From assembly GCF_035271045.1 (NCBI RefSeq), contig NZ_DATESC010000014.1, forward strand, positions 1 to 17,103: a stretch of DNA of 17,103 bases, written 5' to 3'. The notes beneath the pieces are model-generated. The model was not told the origin of the DNA. It saw only the letters and a list, made by a program, of their open reading frames with translations, and made no database searches. Source of the DNA: Marinospirillum sp035271045. Lineage in GTDB: Bacteria > Pseudomonadota > Gammaproteobacteria > Pseudomonadales > Halomonadaceae. This document shows positions 6,455 to 15,930 of the stretch, in pieces. Both the position numbers and the translations under genes were made by a program. Within the stretch, counting starts at the first letter, position 1. Each line of letters starts with the position of its first letter.

Positions 6455-9400
6455 TGGCTAACCTCGACTTTCTTGGTTGCATCGCTAAACAGTGTATCCA
6501 GTTTTTCTATCAGCGCTTTAGGTGGTTTATCGTGAAATAACCCTTGGGTGGTAGGATTTTTCCAGCCACGTAAAAAAACATACACCGCGCCACCTATGTG
6601 CTGGTCGTAATTATAATTGGGTAAACGGGCGGTTAATTGCCGGTGCAACGCCAAAATATAAAAAATGTATTGCAAGTCATAGCGGTGCGCGTTGATGGCT
6701 TTTTGCATGGCTGCTTGACTGTAATCGTTATCGCTGGCACCTAAGTAATTAGATTTCCAATCAATGATGTAATAACAGCCATCTTTTTCAGCCACCAAGT
6801 CAATAAAGCCTTTTAACATACCATTGAAAACATTCCTTTTCACTAAGGGTGCAGCAGCGCCTTGCAAAGTATAAGGGCGTACCAGATTATCCAATGCTTG
6901 GGTATCCACTTGGTGAACTTCAATTAAGAATTCTAATTCTACTGCTAAATTAGCTGGTTTTAAATCGGCTAAAGCAAAGCCGGTAGTCAGCCATGTTTGT
7001 TGTAGAAAATCCTTCATCCAAACGTTAAGTGGCGCAGCAAAGGTGTCGATGTTGCGTAGCTTGCAGCGCCTAATCAGCATTGTGTTACGGCTTAGATCAT
7101 CGGTTACTGCTGCGGTAAAATCTTGGGCAGCCCACTCTAATAAGCCATGCAAAAAAGTACCCCATTTAGGTCCACGCGGAAATAAGTGCATAAAGGTATT
7201 ATTTGCCACAGGGTCGGCGAGTGGCTGAGGTTTTAAACGCAAGGGCAAATTTAAACCGGCTTCGTCAACAGTGGTGGCTTGGCTTAATTCTAACAACTGA
7301 TCTTCTTGGGCGCTGGTCGGTTCATCAATGGCTTCGCCTTGCCCTGCAAATTGCAGCGCTGAATAGCTGGCAATCCACCAGTTACTTAAATGGTCTAATT
7401 GGGGCGCAGGTCGAGCTTGTTCTAATTGCACTTTACTTAAATTAGGCGCTTGCTGGTTGCTGGATTCCGGTGCTGCTACCAGTGTGATGGCTGAAGCTGA
7501 GTGTGTAGCCAGTTCCGCCAAAGCTTGGTAAACATCAACGGCTTCTTTAAATACTTTGCCACCGTTTAAAACATGACCTAACGCCGACTTTTCAAGTTGC
7601 GGCTTTTTAGCATTACCTGATTTTAACGGCGCAACGCCTAGCCATAAAGCATGGCTAGCACGAGTCATCGCCACATAAAGTAAGCGTAAGTCTTCTTTAA
7701 TGCGTTCATCATTAGCGGCTTGCCATGCTTTTGGAAACTGTTTTTGTCCAGCGACTTCTGTGTAACGTCCGGTGGTTTGATGGTTTGCGGTTTGATGATA
7801 AGGCACCTGCTTGGCGCGTCCGTCGACTTCTCGCCAACCGCTAATAAATGGCAGCAGCACTAACGGAAACTCCAATCCTTTAGATTTATGAATAGTAATG
7901 ATTTTCACGCGACGTGCATCGCTTTCTAAACGTAGCAGCAGTTGCTGGTCTTCTTTGCCAAGGTGCTCATAAAGGTGGCGAATTAAGGCTTGCTCACCCT
8001 CTAGTTGGCTGGCTGTTTGTTGTAACCATTCTGCCAAATGCAGTAAATTAGTTAGGCTGCGTTCGCCAGTGGGTTGTTGTAATAAACGCGCAGGCAATTG
8101 GTAATACGCCATTAAGCGTTGCAGCATCACCAATACTCCTTGCCGCCGCCAAATAAAATGCAAGCGATTAAACTGCTGCATTTCTGCTTCCCAAGCCAGC
8201 TCATCTTCTTGCCAAGCCGCTAAACGTGTCAAAGGCAGCCCAAGGCTTAGTGTTCCCAAAGCGGCTTTAACCAAACGTTCATTAGTTGGCTCAGCGCAAG
8301 CGCGTAACCAGTGTAATAAATCAGCAGCTTCTTGGCTGGCTAATAAAGCTTCGCGGTCAGATAAATACACACTAGCAACGCCTCTAGCGTTTAATGCAGC
8401 CGTCATGCGTTGTGCTTCGTTGCTGGTTCTTACCAAAATTGCAATGTCTGCTGGTTGCAGTGCTTTTTCAATGCCCGTTTTTCCAAAACCTGCTTCGCCA
8501 ACAGCCGCAGCGGTTAACCATTGGGTAATTTGGCTGGCGGCTACTTCTGCGGCACTGCCTTTAAATTCAGCAATGCCCACTGGGTCGGTTGTATTTTCAC
8601 CAGAAAAATACCAAAGCGTCATCGGGTTAACGGCTTGCTGATTTAGGTAAAGCTGCTCGTCACGGCCTTGTGCTTCAACGGCAATAAAAGGAATTGGGTT
8701 ATCTGTTTGACCTTCTTGTTTATAACGAAACGCAGCTTGGGGCTGTTGTTCGGCATATTCAAAAAAAGCATTACAGGCATTGACCACGCCTTGGGTTGAA
8801 CGAAAATTTTTCTTTAGTGTGTAATGGCGGCCTTTGGTCGCTTGACGCACTTGTAAATAAGTATGAATGTCTGCGCCACGAAAGCTATAAATGGACTGTT
8901 TAGGATCACCAATCATAAAAATACCGCTGTCTTCAGCCGAATTTTCAATCTTGTAAATGCAATCAAAAATACTGTATTGAATGGGGTCGGTGTCTTGAAA
9001 TTCATCAATCATTGCAATGGGATAATTGCGTTTTAATGTGGTGGCTAAATGCTGTGCGTGATCGTCGGCTGCATCAGGGTTTAGGGCCTTTTCAAGCTGC
9101 ACCAGTAGGTCGTCAAAATTCATTTTTGCGTATTGCGCCATGCGTTGCTGAAATGTTTTTTCAACCCATACCGCAGCCGCTGCTAGAATGGCTGCATGCA
9201 GGCTTAACTTAGGCTGGTTAGCGGTTAAAGTGTCCATTTCTTTTAGCAGCGTAAAGGCTTTTAAAGGGTCTTCTTGGCTGATGTTAGCTTTGGCTTTAAA
9301 CTTAAAATTGCCTTTTGCAAAGCTACGTAATTTCGATGGTTCTGCTGCATCGCCTTCATTGTTAGCCCAGTCAGCAATCTCAGCCAATAATGCCTGAAAC

Positions 9401-10242
9401 TTATCAAGCTTGGCGCTGCCGTGGGTGGTGCCATTTAAGCTGGGTTGCAGTGCTAATAAATGCGCTTCAATGTCTAACCAGTTATTCGCCCAATGGTTTT
9501 TGGTTTCGGTGGTTTTGTTATGCAACGCTTGCTGGTAATTTGCCCAAGCTGCAAAGGTTTCATTTAGTAAATTGTCGCTTGCAACCAGCGGTTGGCCTAA
9601 AAAACTAACACCTTGGCTGGTAGGTTGAATCAGGCTATATAAGGCTTTTTCTAATGCAGCCGGTGAGTCAAAAATTTGGGTAACGGCGGCGGCTTCTTCA
9701 GGTTTTAAGTGGTAAAAATGCACACGCCAATAATCTTCAACCACTTGACTTAATAGCTCGCTGGTGTCGGTGACTAGCTCACGATTAAACAGTCCACGGG
9801 TATCAAAAGCGTGCTCGACTAGCATACGATTACACCAGCTATGAATGGTTGAAACGCTGGCTTCATCCATGCTTTCTGCCGCCATTTGCAAGCGCCAAGC
9901 GCAGCGCTTCCATTCATCTTTGGGGTAGTCTTCACGTAGTTTTATCAGCAATTCATCCGCGTTTTTTTCTGGCTGTTTAAAGTAATCAGCGGCTTCTACT
10001 AAACGGGCGCGAATTCGGTCACGCAATTCACCGGCGGCCAGTTCTGTAAAGGTAACAACCAAAATTTCTTTAGGCGTTAGTGGGCGCTGAAAACCTTGCT
10101 GGTTATTGCTTGTGCCTAAAATAAGTCGCACATACAAAAGTGCCAGCGTGAAAGTTTTACCCGTACCTGCACTGGCTTCAATTAAACGGCTACCAAATAG
10201 TGGAAAAGTTAATGGATCAAGCTGCTTTATTAATAAGGTCAT
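6451..10242 (-). CDS. recB: Exodeoxyribonuclease V subunit beta RecB
   Basis: RecB is the 3'-to-5' helicase and the nuclease of RecBCD, and it loads RecA after Chi. The 1263-residue protein has Walker A IEASAGTGKTFTLALL (21-36), the UvrD-type Walker B MIDEFQDTDPIQ (411-422), GDPKQSIYSFRGAD (445-458) and VKIITIHKSKGLEFPLVLLP in the second helicase half. The C-terminal nuclease domain is intact: H1032 in GTFLHGLLE, D1148 in GFIDLV, D1161 and K1163 in IDWKSNYLG, matching E. coli H956, D1067, D1080 and K1082. The spacing of the two aspartates (13) is the same as in E. coli. The ATG at 10242 overlaps the recC stop (ATGA). GGAGG (complement of 10250-10254) lies inside the recC end. It is slightly longer than E. 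coli RecB. No ptrA gene lies between recC and recB, unlike in E. coli. Confidence 0.98.
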   Translation of the reverse strand: MTLLIKQLDPLTFPLFGSRLIEASAGTGKTFTLALLYVRLILGTSNNQQGFQRPLTPKEILVVTFTELAAGELRDRIRARLVEAADYFKQPEKNADELLIKLREDYPKDEWKRCAWRLQMAAESMDEASVSTIHSWCNRMLVEHAFDTRGLFNRELVTDTSELLSQVVEDYWRVHFYHLKPEEAAAVTQIFDSPAALEKALYSLIQPTSQGVSFLGQPLVASDNLLNETFAAWANYQQALHNKTTETKNHWANNWLDIEAHLLALQPSLNGTTHGSAKLDKFQALLAEIADWANNEGDAAEPSKLRSFAKGNFKFKAKANISQEDPLKAFTLLKEMDTLTANQPKLSLHAAILAAAAVWVEKTFQQRMAQYAKMNFDDLLVQLEKALNPDAADDHAQHLATTLKRNYPIAMIDEFQDTDPIQYSIFDCIYKIENSAEDSGIFMIGDPKQSIYSFRGADIHTYLQVRQATKGRHYTLKKNFRSTQGVVNACNAFFEYAEQQPQAAFRYKQEGQTDNPIPFIAVEAQGRDEQLYLNQQAVNPMTLWYFSGENTTDPVGIAEFKGSAAEVAASQITQWLTAAAVGEAGFGKTGIEKALQPADIAILVRTSNEAQRMTAALNARGVASVYLSDREALLASQEAADLLHWLRACAEPTNERLVKAALGTLSLGLPLTRLAAWQEDELAWEAEMQQFNRLHFIWRRQGVLVMLQRLMAYYQLPARLLQQPTGERSLTNLLHLAEWLQQTASQLEGEQALIRHLYEHLGKEDQQLLLRLESDARRVKIITIHKSKGLEFPLVLLPFISGWREVDGRAKQVPYHQTANHQTTGRYTEVAGQKQFPKAWQAANDERIKEDLRLLYVAMTRASHALWLGVAPLKSGNAKKPQLEKSALGHVLNGGKVFKEAVDVYQALAELATHSASAITLVAAPESSNQQAPNLSKVQLEQARPAPQLDHLSNWWIASYSALQFAGQGEAIDEPTSAQEDQLLELSQATTVDEAGLNLPLRLKPQPLADPVANNTFMHLFPRGPKWGTFLHGLLEWAAQDFTAAVTDDLSRNTMLIRRCKLRNIDTFAAPLNVWMKDFLQQTWLTTGFALADLKPANLAVELEFLIEVHQVDTQALDNLVRPYTLQGAAAPLVKRNVFNGMLKGFIDLVAEKDGCYYIIDWKSNYLGASDNDYSQAAMQKAINAHRYDLQYIFYILALHRQLTARLPNYNYDQHIGGAVYVFLRGWKNPTTQGLFHDKPPKALIEKLDTLFSDATKKVEVSQ

Positions 10243-13200
10243 TGGGCGGCCTCCATGATTGGGCGATAAATTAATTCAGCCAAGGTCATAAAGCGTGGGT
10301 CATTACTAAGGTTGGCATAGTCAGGCCAGAATGCTTGTAGTGGTGGGTTTTCTGCCAATTCGCCATTAAAACTATAATTCCCCTCATAAACGTCTTGTGG
10401 TTGGTTGTTTTCAAGGGCTGCAAAAGCTGTTTTACAAGGTAGAGGTAAAAGTTGATTCATACCGGCAAAGTAGGTTTCTAGCAGCGCTAGTAACAGGTCT
10501 TCAGCGGTTTGAGCACTTAGGCTGGGTAAAATAAGGTGAGTTGCTGGCCCAATCAGGTGTGTGGTTAGTGGCTGACGCATTTGTGCAAAAAGGTGGGCGG
10601 GCCATTGGCGGACTAAGTGGTAATATTTTAACGTTTTGCCTGAATGCAAGTTGCTGGCTTGAATAATTACGCGCAAACAATCGCCATTGGCATTGCAACG
10701 AATGTCAGCTAAGCCATCGTCTAAAATAAGCTGATCTTTAAATTTTAATGATTGGGTTATTACGGGTTGTTTATTTGGATAGGCCGCCAGTAGCTGCTGA
10801 TAGTCCATTAGCGGCACTTCAAGCTCTTGTGTTAATGCGGCTTGTACTAATTCAGCAAAAGGCGGTAAAGGTAAACTGCCAGAGCGCTGTAAATGTGTGA
10901 GTCCATCGCTTAAAGCTTGTGTTATTAGGCTGTTAGGTTGTTGGGTTAGTTGTTGGGTTATACGTTGAATTAATTGGTTTTTTAACGCCCAGCGATTTAA
11001 GCCATCAAGGTGAAAAGGCTCAATATCTTCTATGTCTTGGTCAGTATCAAGCCATTGAATACCTAAACGATTTTTATAAAAATACTGAGTTGGGTTGCGT
11101 AAAAAACGGGCTAAATCAACCAGCTTAATGGGTGCTTCTGCCTGCCAAGCAGGTAGTTCTAACGCCGTTGTTGCATTGTTAGTCGTGGGCTGATTAAAAC
11201 CGTGCAACGAACGCCATTCTTTGGCATAGGTAAATAAGCGCGGGTCTCTATCCACTTCAAAATAACGTTGACTAAATGGCTGCAACGGATGTTCGGTGGT
11301 CAGTGCTGCTAATAAATCAGTTGTATTATTGGTTGTATCAGCAGCAGCGTTGTTAGCTAACTGCCAACCGGCTTGCAGGTGGTCGCGCAACTGGCTAACA
11401 ATGACAGAAGGTGGGCGTTCAGTATTGTCACGAATATCCTTGCCTAGCCAGCTAATCACTAAGCGTTGGCGTGCTGATAATAAAGCCTCTAAGAATAAAT
11501 AACGGTCATCTTCACGCCGTGACCTATCGCCAGGGCGGTAATCTATCGCCATTAAATCAAAGTCGGCAGGGCGTACATTGCGCGGGTAATCACCATCATT
11601 CATACCCAGCAACCATAGCTGCTGGAAGGGAATTGCTCGCATCGGCATTAAAGTCGCAAAGTTAATCGATCCGCCTAAAAACTTTTGAGTTAAGTTGGTT
11701 TGGTCTAAGCTTGCCAGCAATTCTTCACGTACTACTTCCAGCGGTAATAACTCACAACTTAAACCACCTGCTAGCCAGTTTTTTTGCAGCATTTCTAACT
11801 GCATATCCAAATGAGTTAATGCCCAGCTATCGGTTTTACTGGTTTCAACAAAAAAATCAGCTAAAAGGTTTTCAATTAAATTTAACCAATCATCGGGTGT
11901 GTGGGATTTTGAAAGCTGCTGCTGGGTAGTTTGTAGGCTGTCTAATAAAAGCGCTAATGGGCCAACTAATGCGGCTTCTAAACCAGCGACTTCGGTATAA
12001 GGTTCAATGCCTTGCCAACTAGCGTTATTGTTAAGCGAATGCCCTACCGAAAAACCCAACAGCATCCGCTGTAAACCAAATAACCAAGTGTTTTGCTCTA
12101 ATTCTGGCAGGTTTAATTGTTTGCGCTGCGCTGCATCTAAGCCCCAACGTATATTGGCGCCATGAATCCATTGTCGCAACGTGGGCAGGTCGGTTTCGTT
12201 AATACCGAAACGTTCACGCAGCGCTGGCGTGTCTAGCAGGTCAGAAATCTCACTCACTGTAAAGCGTGATTGCGGTAAATGCAGCAGCTGTTCTAGCGCA
12301 ATTAACAGCGTGTTTTGGCGGCGCTGGCTTTGGTCAGCAATGTGAAAAGGCAAATAACGCTTATCCCTTAACGAATTGCGCTCATCGTCGCTGGTGGTAT
12401 AACGCCCAAATACTGCCTGAATGTGAGGTGCATAAATATTAATGTCTGGCACCATCACTAAAATATCACGCGGGTTTAGCGTCCGGCCTTCGCGCTTGGC
12501 GGTTTCAAAACTGTCGAGCAACTGATCGTGTAAAATTTCTACTTCACGCTGCACACTGTGCGCCACCATAAATTGTAAGCTTTGGTCTTGCTTAGGATTA
12601 ATTTGCGTTTGCTGTGCTTGGCGCTCTGCTAAAGGGCGCAAATGCAAAATATCTGATTGTAGCTGGTGCAATAAACAGCCTTGCCCTGAATCGGTAAATA
12701 AATCTATTTTTTGTTGATGAAATAACTGTTTATAACGGTCGGGCTGGTCGTATTCATCCAATAGGTGTAAAAAGTCGCGGCCTTGCTTGCCCCAAGAAGC
12801 CAGCAGCGGATGCCCATAGGCGTGCAAATCTTCAAGGTTCAAATTAGTGGGTGTTTTACGTTCAGCAATGCGCTTATATTCTTTTTTTAAAAGGGCTTTG
12901 CCTTCAATTAAGTCGCCCCAGTAATGCTGGCTAGGGTTGGTGGCGAACACCATAACTTGGGTGAATTTGGCAATGGCTTGTAAGAACTCAAGTGTTTGGC
13001 GCGGCAAAGAAGAAATGCTAAAAACAATCACGCGGCGCGGCAGGTTTATAGGGCGATTTTTAGGTGTGTAGTTTTCACACTCCGTAATAAATTTCTGGTG
13101 AACAACTGCACGGCTAGCCGTTGCCCAATTAGCATCGCCAGAGGCTATACCTTCGCCATGAATATCGGCACTTAACACCCGCCATAAAATGGCTTGCCAG

Positions 13201-13781
13201 CGTTGTTCTTCAGGCAGTGGTTCATGCTGCCCATTGGCTTTAATAATGATGTCTGTATCGGCTTTCCAAGCTTCTAACCAATCGGCACGGTATAGCTGGT
13301 ATTGGTCGTAAAGGTCAGAAAGATTAGCCGCCAGTTGATAACGGCGGCGCGGGTCTTGGTCAGCTGTTAAAAAGCCTTCTAATGGGCTTAGCGCCGCGAT
13401 TTTTTCACTTAAATGGCCGCGTTGATTTAAACGGGTTTTTAAGGTTGCCCAATCGCCTAATAAACGGTAAATACGCCAAGTGAGTGGTGTTTTATCAAAG
13501 GGCGAACTTTTGGGTAAATCCGTAAAAATACTGCGATACGCTTGCCAAATAAACCGCCCCGGCAACTGTAGGTTAACTGCTGCTGCGATGCCTTTACCTT
13601 GTGGGTGGGTTGCCAAGGCTATTTTTAACCACTGAGCAATGCCGTTACTTTGTACCAAAATGCATTCATCTTCTAAAGGCTGCAACGGGTGTTGTGCCAG
13701 CCACTGCACCGCAACCTCGCGCAAATCTTCTAGGTGATTGCCTTGTAATACCATTAGACCAGGCGATAAAGAAGCCAGCAT
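10239..13781 (-). CDS. recC: Exodeoxyribonuclease V subunit gamma RecC
   Basis: RecC is the scaffold and Chi-recognition subunit of RecBCD. It has a helicase-like fold without ATPase activity and channels the two unwound strands. At 1180 residues it is a little longer than E. coli RecC. Family landmarks are the N-terminal QGNHLEDL and ILVQSNGIAQWLK, HSVQREVEILHDQLL with PRDILVMVPDI in the middle, and MRAIPFQQLWLLGMNDGDYPR with RPGDRSRREDDRYLFLEALLSARQRLVISWLG in the second half (each a RecC hallmark). No Walker A motif is seen, as expected. The ATG at 13781 is preceded by AAGGAAG (complement of 13787-13793) five bases upstream. It is the first gene of the operon, divergent from ybaK across 126 bases. 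Whether the Chi-reading pocket matches E. coli cannot be judged by eye, so the Chi sequence is unknown. Confidence 0.97.
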   Translation of the reverse strand: MLASLSPGLMVLQGNHLEDLREVAVQWLAQHPLQPLEDECILVQSNGIAQWLKIALATHPQGKGIAAAVNLQLPGRFIWQAYRSIFTDLPKSSPFDKTPLTWRIYRLLGDWATLKTRLNQRGHLSEKIAALSPLEGFLTADQDPRRRYQLAANLSDLYDQYQLYRADWLEAWKADTDIIIKANGQHEPLPEEQRWQAILWRVLSADIHGEGIASGDANWATASRAVVHQKFITECENYTPKNRPINLPRRVIVFSISSLPRQTLEFLQAIAKFTQVMVFATNPSQHYWGDLIEGKALLKKEYKRIAERKTPTNLNLEDLHAYGHPLLASWGKQGRDFLHLLDEYDQPDRYKQLFHQQKIDLFTDSGQGCLLHQLQSDILHLRPLAERQAQQTQINPKQDQSLQFMVAHSVQREVEILHDQLLDSFETAKREGRTLNPRDILVMVPDINIYAPHIQAVFGRYTTSDDERNSLRDKRYLPFHIADQSQRRQNTLLIALEQLLHLPQSRFTVSEISDLLDTPALRERFGINETDLPTLRQWIHGANIRWGLDAAQRKQLNLPELEQNTWLFGLQRMLLGFSVGHSLNNNASWQGIEPYTEVAGLEAALVGPLALLLDSLQTTQQQLSKSHTPDDWLNLIENLLADFFVETSKTDSWALTHLDMQLEMLQKNWLAGGLSCELLPLEVVREELLASLDQTNLTQKFLGGSINFATLMPMRAIPFQQLWLLGMNDGDYPRNVRPADFDLMAIDYRPGDRSRREDDRYLFLEALLSARQRLVISWLGKDIRDNTERPPSVIVSQLRDHLQAGWQLANNAAADTTNNTTDLLAALTTEHPLQPFSQRYFEVDRDPRLFTYAKEWRSLHGFNQPTTNNATTALELPAWQAEAPIKLVDLARFLRNPTQYFYKNRLGIQWLDTDQDIEDIEPFHLDGLNRWALKNQLIQRITQQLTQQPNSLITQALSDGLTHLQRSGSLPLPPFAELVQAALTQELEVPLMDYQQLLAAYPNKQPVITQSLKFKDQLILDDGLADIRCNANGDCLRVIIQASNLHSGKTLKYYHLVRQWPAHLFAQMRQPLTTHLIGPATHLILPSLSAQTAEDLLLALLETYFAGMNQLLPLPCKTAFAALENNQPQDVYEGNYSFNGELAENPPLQAFWPDYANLSNDPRFMTLAELIYRPIMEAAQ

Positions 13782-13875
13782 ACAATCTTCCTTGTGAGAG
13801 TTTTTAAATAAAGGGTTAAGAATCTTAGCATGATCCAGTTTTAGTATGGGGTCAGCGAATGGGTGTAATATCTTA

Positions 13876-13883
13876 AATATAAT
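13876..13883. promoter_or_regulatory. Candidate overlapping -10 elements between recC and ybaK
   Basis: A perfect TATAAT lies at 13878-13883 on the plus strand, 25 bases before ybaK, and TATATT lies at 13876-13881 on the minus strand towards recC. No good -35 accompanies the plus-strand box. On the minus strand only a weak TTTACC sits 18 bases upstream. Overlapping divergent promoters are possible, but the evidence is thin. Confidence 0.27.
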
Positions 13884-13907
13884 GACGAAAAATTGAATAG
13901 GTAAACA

Positions 13908-14375
13908 ATGACTCCCGCGATTAATTTAGTTAAAAAGCAAAAAGTTATACACCAAGTGCATGAGTATACTCACGATGCAGCCAGTGAATCCTATGGGCTT
14001 GAGGCGGCTGAAAAGATGGGCGTTGCTGCTGAAAAGGTTTTTAAAACCTTAGTTGTGATATTGGATAACCAATATCTAGCGGTGGGTATTGTGCCAGTTT
14101 CAGCCCTGTTAAGTATGAAATCTATTGCTAAAGCTTTAGGTGCTAAAAAAGCGCTGATGGCAGAAAAATCTGCGGTTGAACGTTCAACGGGTTATGTGTT
14201 GGGTGGCGTAAGTCCGCTGGGGCAAAAAAAGCGCCTTAAAACCGTGCTGGATGCTTCAGCAAAAAACTACTCAAGTATTTATGTGAGTGCCGGTCGTAGA
14301 GGCTTAGAACTTGAATTAAATCCAGATGATTTATTAAAATTAACCAAGGGCGTGTTTTTTGAACTAGCTCAGTAA
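13908..14375 (+). CDS. ybaK: Cys-tRNA(Pro)/Cys-tRNA(Cys) deacylase YbaK
   Basis: YbaK (EbsC) is a free-standing editing enzyme of the INS/YbaK superfamily. It hydrolyses Cys-tRNA(Pro) formed by mischarging by prolyl-tRNA synthetase, protecting translation fidelity in the cytoplasm. The 155 residues align almost end to end with E. coli and Haemophilus YbaK: MTPAINLVKK start, VFKTLVV with the functional lysine at position 46, AKALGAKKALMA, then STGYVLGGVSPLGQKKRLKT with the substrate-pocket GGxSPLG loop, and YVSAGRRGLELEL. The ATG at 13908 has a modest TAGG site about seven bases upstream. It is transcribed divergently from recC. About 170 AT-rich bases follow before the cytochrome operon, with no convincing terminator. 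Confidence 0.96.
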   Translation: MTPAINLVKKQKVIHQVHEYTHDAASESYGLEAAEKMGVAAEKVFKTLVVILDNQYLAVGIVPVSALLSMKSIAKALGAKKALMAEKSAVERSTGYVLGGVSPLGQKKRLKTVLDASAKNYSSIYVSAGRRGLELELNPDDLLKLTKGVFFELAQ

Positions 14376-14474
14376 ATAAACTAATGTTTTTTAAAGTAAT
14401 ATTTTTAATGATTGATTAATAACTCAATAATAAAAAGCGTGGCAATGTACCTCGCTTAAAAAATAATAGGCATA

Positions 14475-14480
14475 TATAAT
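14475..14480 (+). promoter_or_regulatory. Candidate -10 element of the cytochrome operon
   Basis: A perfect TATAAT lies 65 bases before the proposed start at 14545, in a very AT-rich spacer. No recognisable -35 sits 16-18 bases upstream, so an activator or another sigma factor could be involved, or the match may be chance. A small perfect inverted repeat (GGCAA at 14513-14517, TTGCC at 14523-14527) lies in the leader just before the ribosome site. Confidence 0.28.
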
Positions 14481-14544
14481 ATAAAAAAATGCATAATAAA
14501 ATCATAGATGATGGCAAGTTAATTGCCTGATGGAGCGGGTGCTT

Positions 14545-15930
14545 ATGAGTATGAAAAAAAAGTGGCCAAAAATTATTATTATTACTGGTATCGCCAGTTT
14601 TGCTGTTGTGTTTAGTTTGGGATTGTTGCTGCCTAATTTGCGTACTACAACTACGGGCATTCAAGTTGATATTAATAATCCAGCGCTAATAAAACGTGGT
14701 GAATACATAGCGCGTACGGGTGATTGTGTTGCTTGTCACACCACATTAGACGGTGAAAAGTTTGCCGGTGGTCTGCCGATGCTGACACCTTTAGGGGCGG
14801 TGTATTCCACAAATATTACCCCAGACAAAGAAACCGGCATTGGTAACTATACCTTTGACGACTTTAATAATGCGACCAAGCATGGCGTGCGTAAAGACAA
14901 GAGCGCCCTGTACCCAGCCATGCCTTACCCTTCTTACCAAATTATGCCCGATGAAGACGTAGCCGCTATGTATGCTTACTTTATGTCGGGTGTAAAAGCG
15001 GTTAAGCAAGAAAATAAACCCAGCGAATTGCCCCCAGTTTTAAATTGGCGTTGGCCTTTGGCTTATTGGCAGGCCATTTTTGCCCCAGCACGTGATTTTA
15101 TTCCAGAAACCCAAGATGCTGTATTGGCGCGTGGTCAGTATTTAGTTGAAGGCCCAGGTCATTGTGGTTCTTGCCACACTGAACGTGGTGTAGGTTTTCA
15201 AGAATTAACCTTAACCAATGCTTCGGATTCTTTTTTAAGTGGCGCAGTAATTGATGGCTGGCGCGCAAAAAGTTTGCGTGGTGAACATCGCGGTTTAGGC
15301 ACTTGGAAAACTGAAGAATTGGTTGATTTCTTTAAAACAGGTCGTACTGATATTACCGCAGCTTTTGGCGCGATGGCAGAAGTTGTTGAACACAGCACCC
15401 AATACATGACAGATGCTGACCTTTACGCTATGTCAGCGTATTTAAAAACACTAACGCCTAAACCAGGTGAAGCCATGATTTTGCCGGTTAAAAAAGACAT
15501 TACCACGCAAAAATTACTCGATGGCGTTTACGATTCACGCGGTGCATTGTTGTATGTTGAATATTGTACTGTTTGTCACCGTGCCGATGGTCAGGGCGTG
15601 CCGCGCATTTTTCCAGCACTGGATGGTAACAGCGCAGTTTATTCAAATGATGCTGACTCGGTTTTACAAATTACGCTAAGCGGTGGCCGTATGCCACATA
15701 CACCGCATGACCGTATGGCGTTTACCATGCCAGAATTTATTAATTTAAGTGATGCCGACATTGCTGAAGTGGTTAACTACATTCGCAACAGTTGGACGAA
15801 TCAAGCCAGTAAAATTACCGTTGATGATGTGGTAGCAATGCGTGTATTTTTGGCTAAAAAACCAAAAACAGGTACAGATATCGCACCTGATTTGAGTATT
15901 GATTCGGCAGCAAAAGGAGCGGGTAAATGA
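14545..15930 (+). CDS. Tri-haem c-type cytochrome, alcohol/gluconate dehydrogenase cytochrome subunit type
   Basis: This is a predicted periplasm-facing electron carrier anchored by an N-terminal helix. With the ATG at 14545 it has 461 residues. A KKKWPK start is followed by a hydrophobic segment at about 9-30. Three cytochrome c domains follow with CVACH (61-65), CGSCH (207-211) and CTVCH (341-345). Likely sixth-ligand methionines lie in YPAMPYPSY, FGAMAEVV and FTMPEF. The block FAGGLPMLTPLGAVYSTNITPDKETGIG, cut here as GGLPM to NITPD, is a hallmark of the cytochrome subunits of membrane alcohol, gluconate and aldehyde dehydrogenases, which pass electrons to ubiquinone. No dehydrogenase subunit lies beside it; its partner is the TsdA-like gene it overlaps (ATGA at 15927-15930). 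The start at 14545 has GGAG (14532-14535) nine bases upstream. The in-frame ATG at 14530 contains that site and lacks one of its own. Confidence 0.9.
   Translation: MSMKKKWPKIIIITGIASFAVVFSLGLLLPNLRTTTTGIQVDINNPALIKRGEYIARTGDCVACHTTLDGEKFAGGLPMLTPLGAVYSTNITPDKETGIGNYTFDDFNNATKHGVRKDKSALYPAMPYPSYQIMPDEDVAAMYAYFMSGVKAVKQENKPSELPPVLNWRWPLAYWQAIFAPARDFIPETQDAVLARGQYLVEGPGHCGSCHTERGVGFQELTLTNASDSFLSGAVIDGWRAKSLRGEHRGLGTWKTEELVDFFKTGRTDITAAFGAMAEVVEHSTQYMTDADLYAMSAYLKTLTPKPGEAMILPVKKDITTQKLLDGVYDSRGALLYVEYCTVCHRADGQGVPRIFPALDGNSAVYSNDADSVLQITLSGGRMPHTPHDRMAFTMPEFINLSDADIAEVVNYIRNSWTNQASKITVDDVVAMRVFLAKKPKTGTDIAPDLSIDSAAKGAGK

Noticed and set aside
14435..14457. AAGCG...CGCTT hairpin after ybaK as a terminator
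   Set aside because: The stem is only five base pairs with a 13-base loop, and no T-run follows on the plus strand. The T-rich side is on the minus strand, where no gene needs it.
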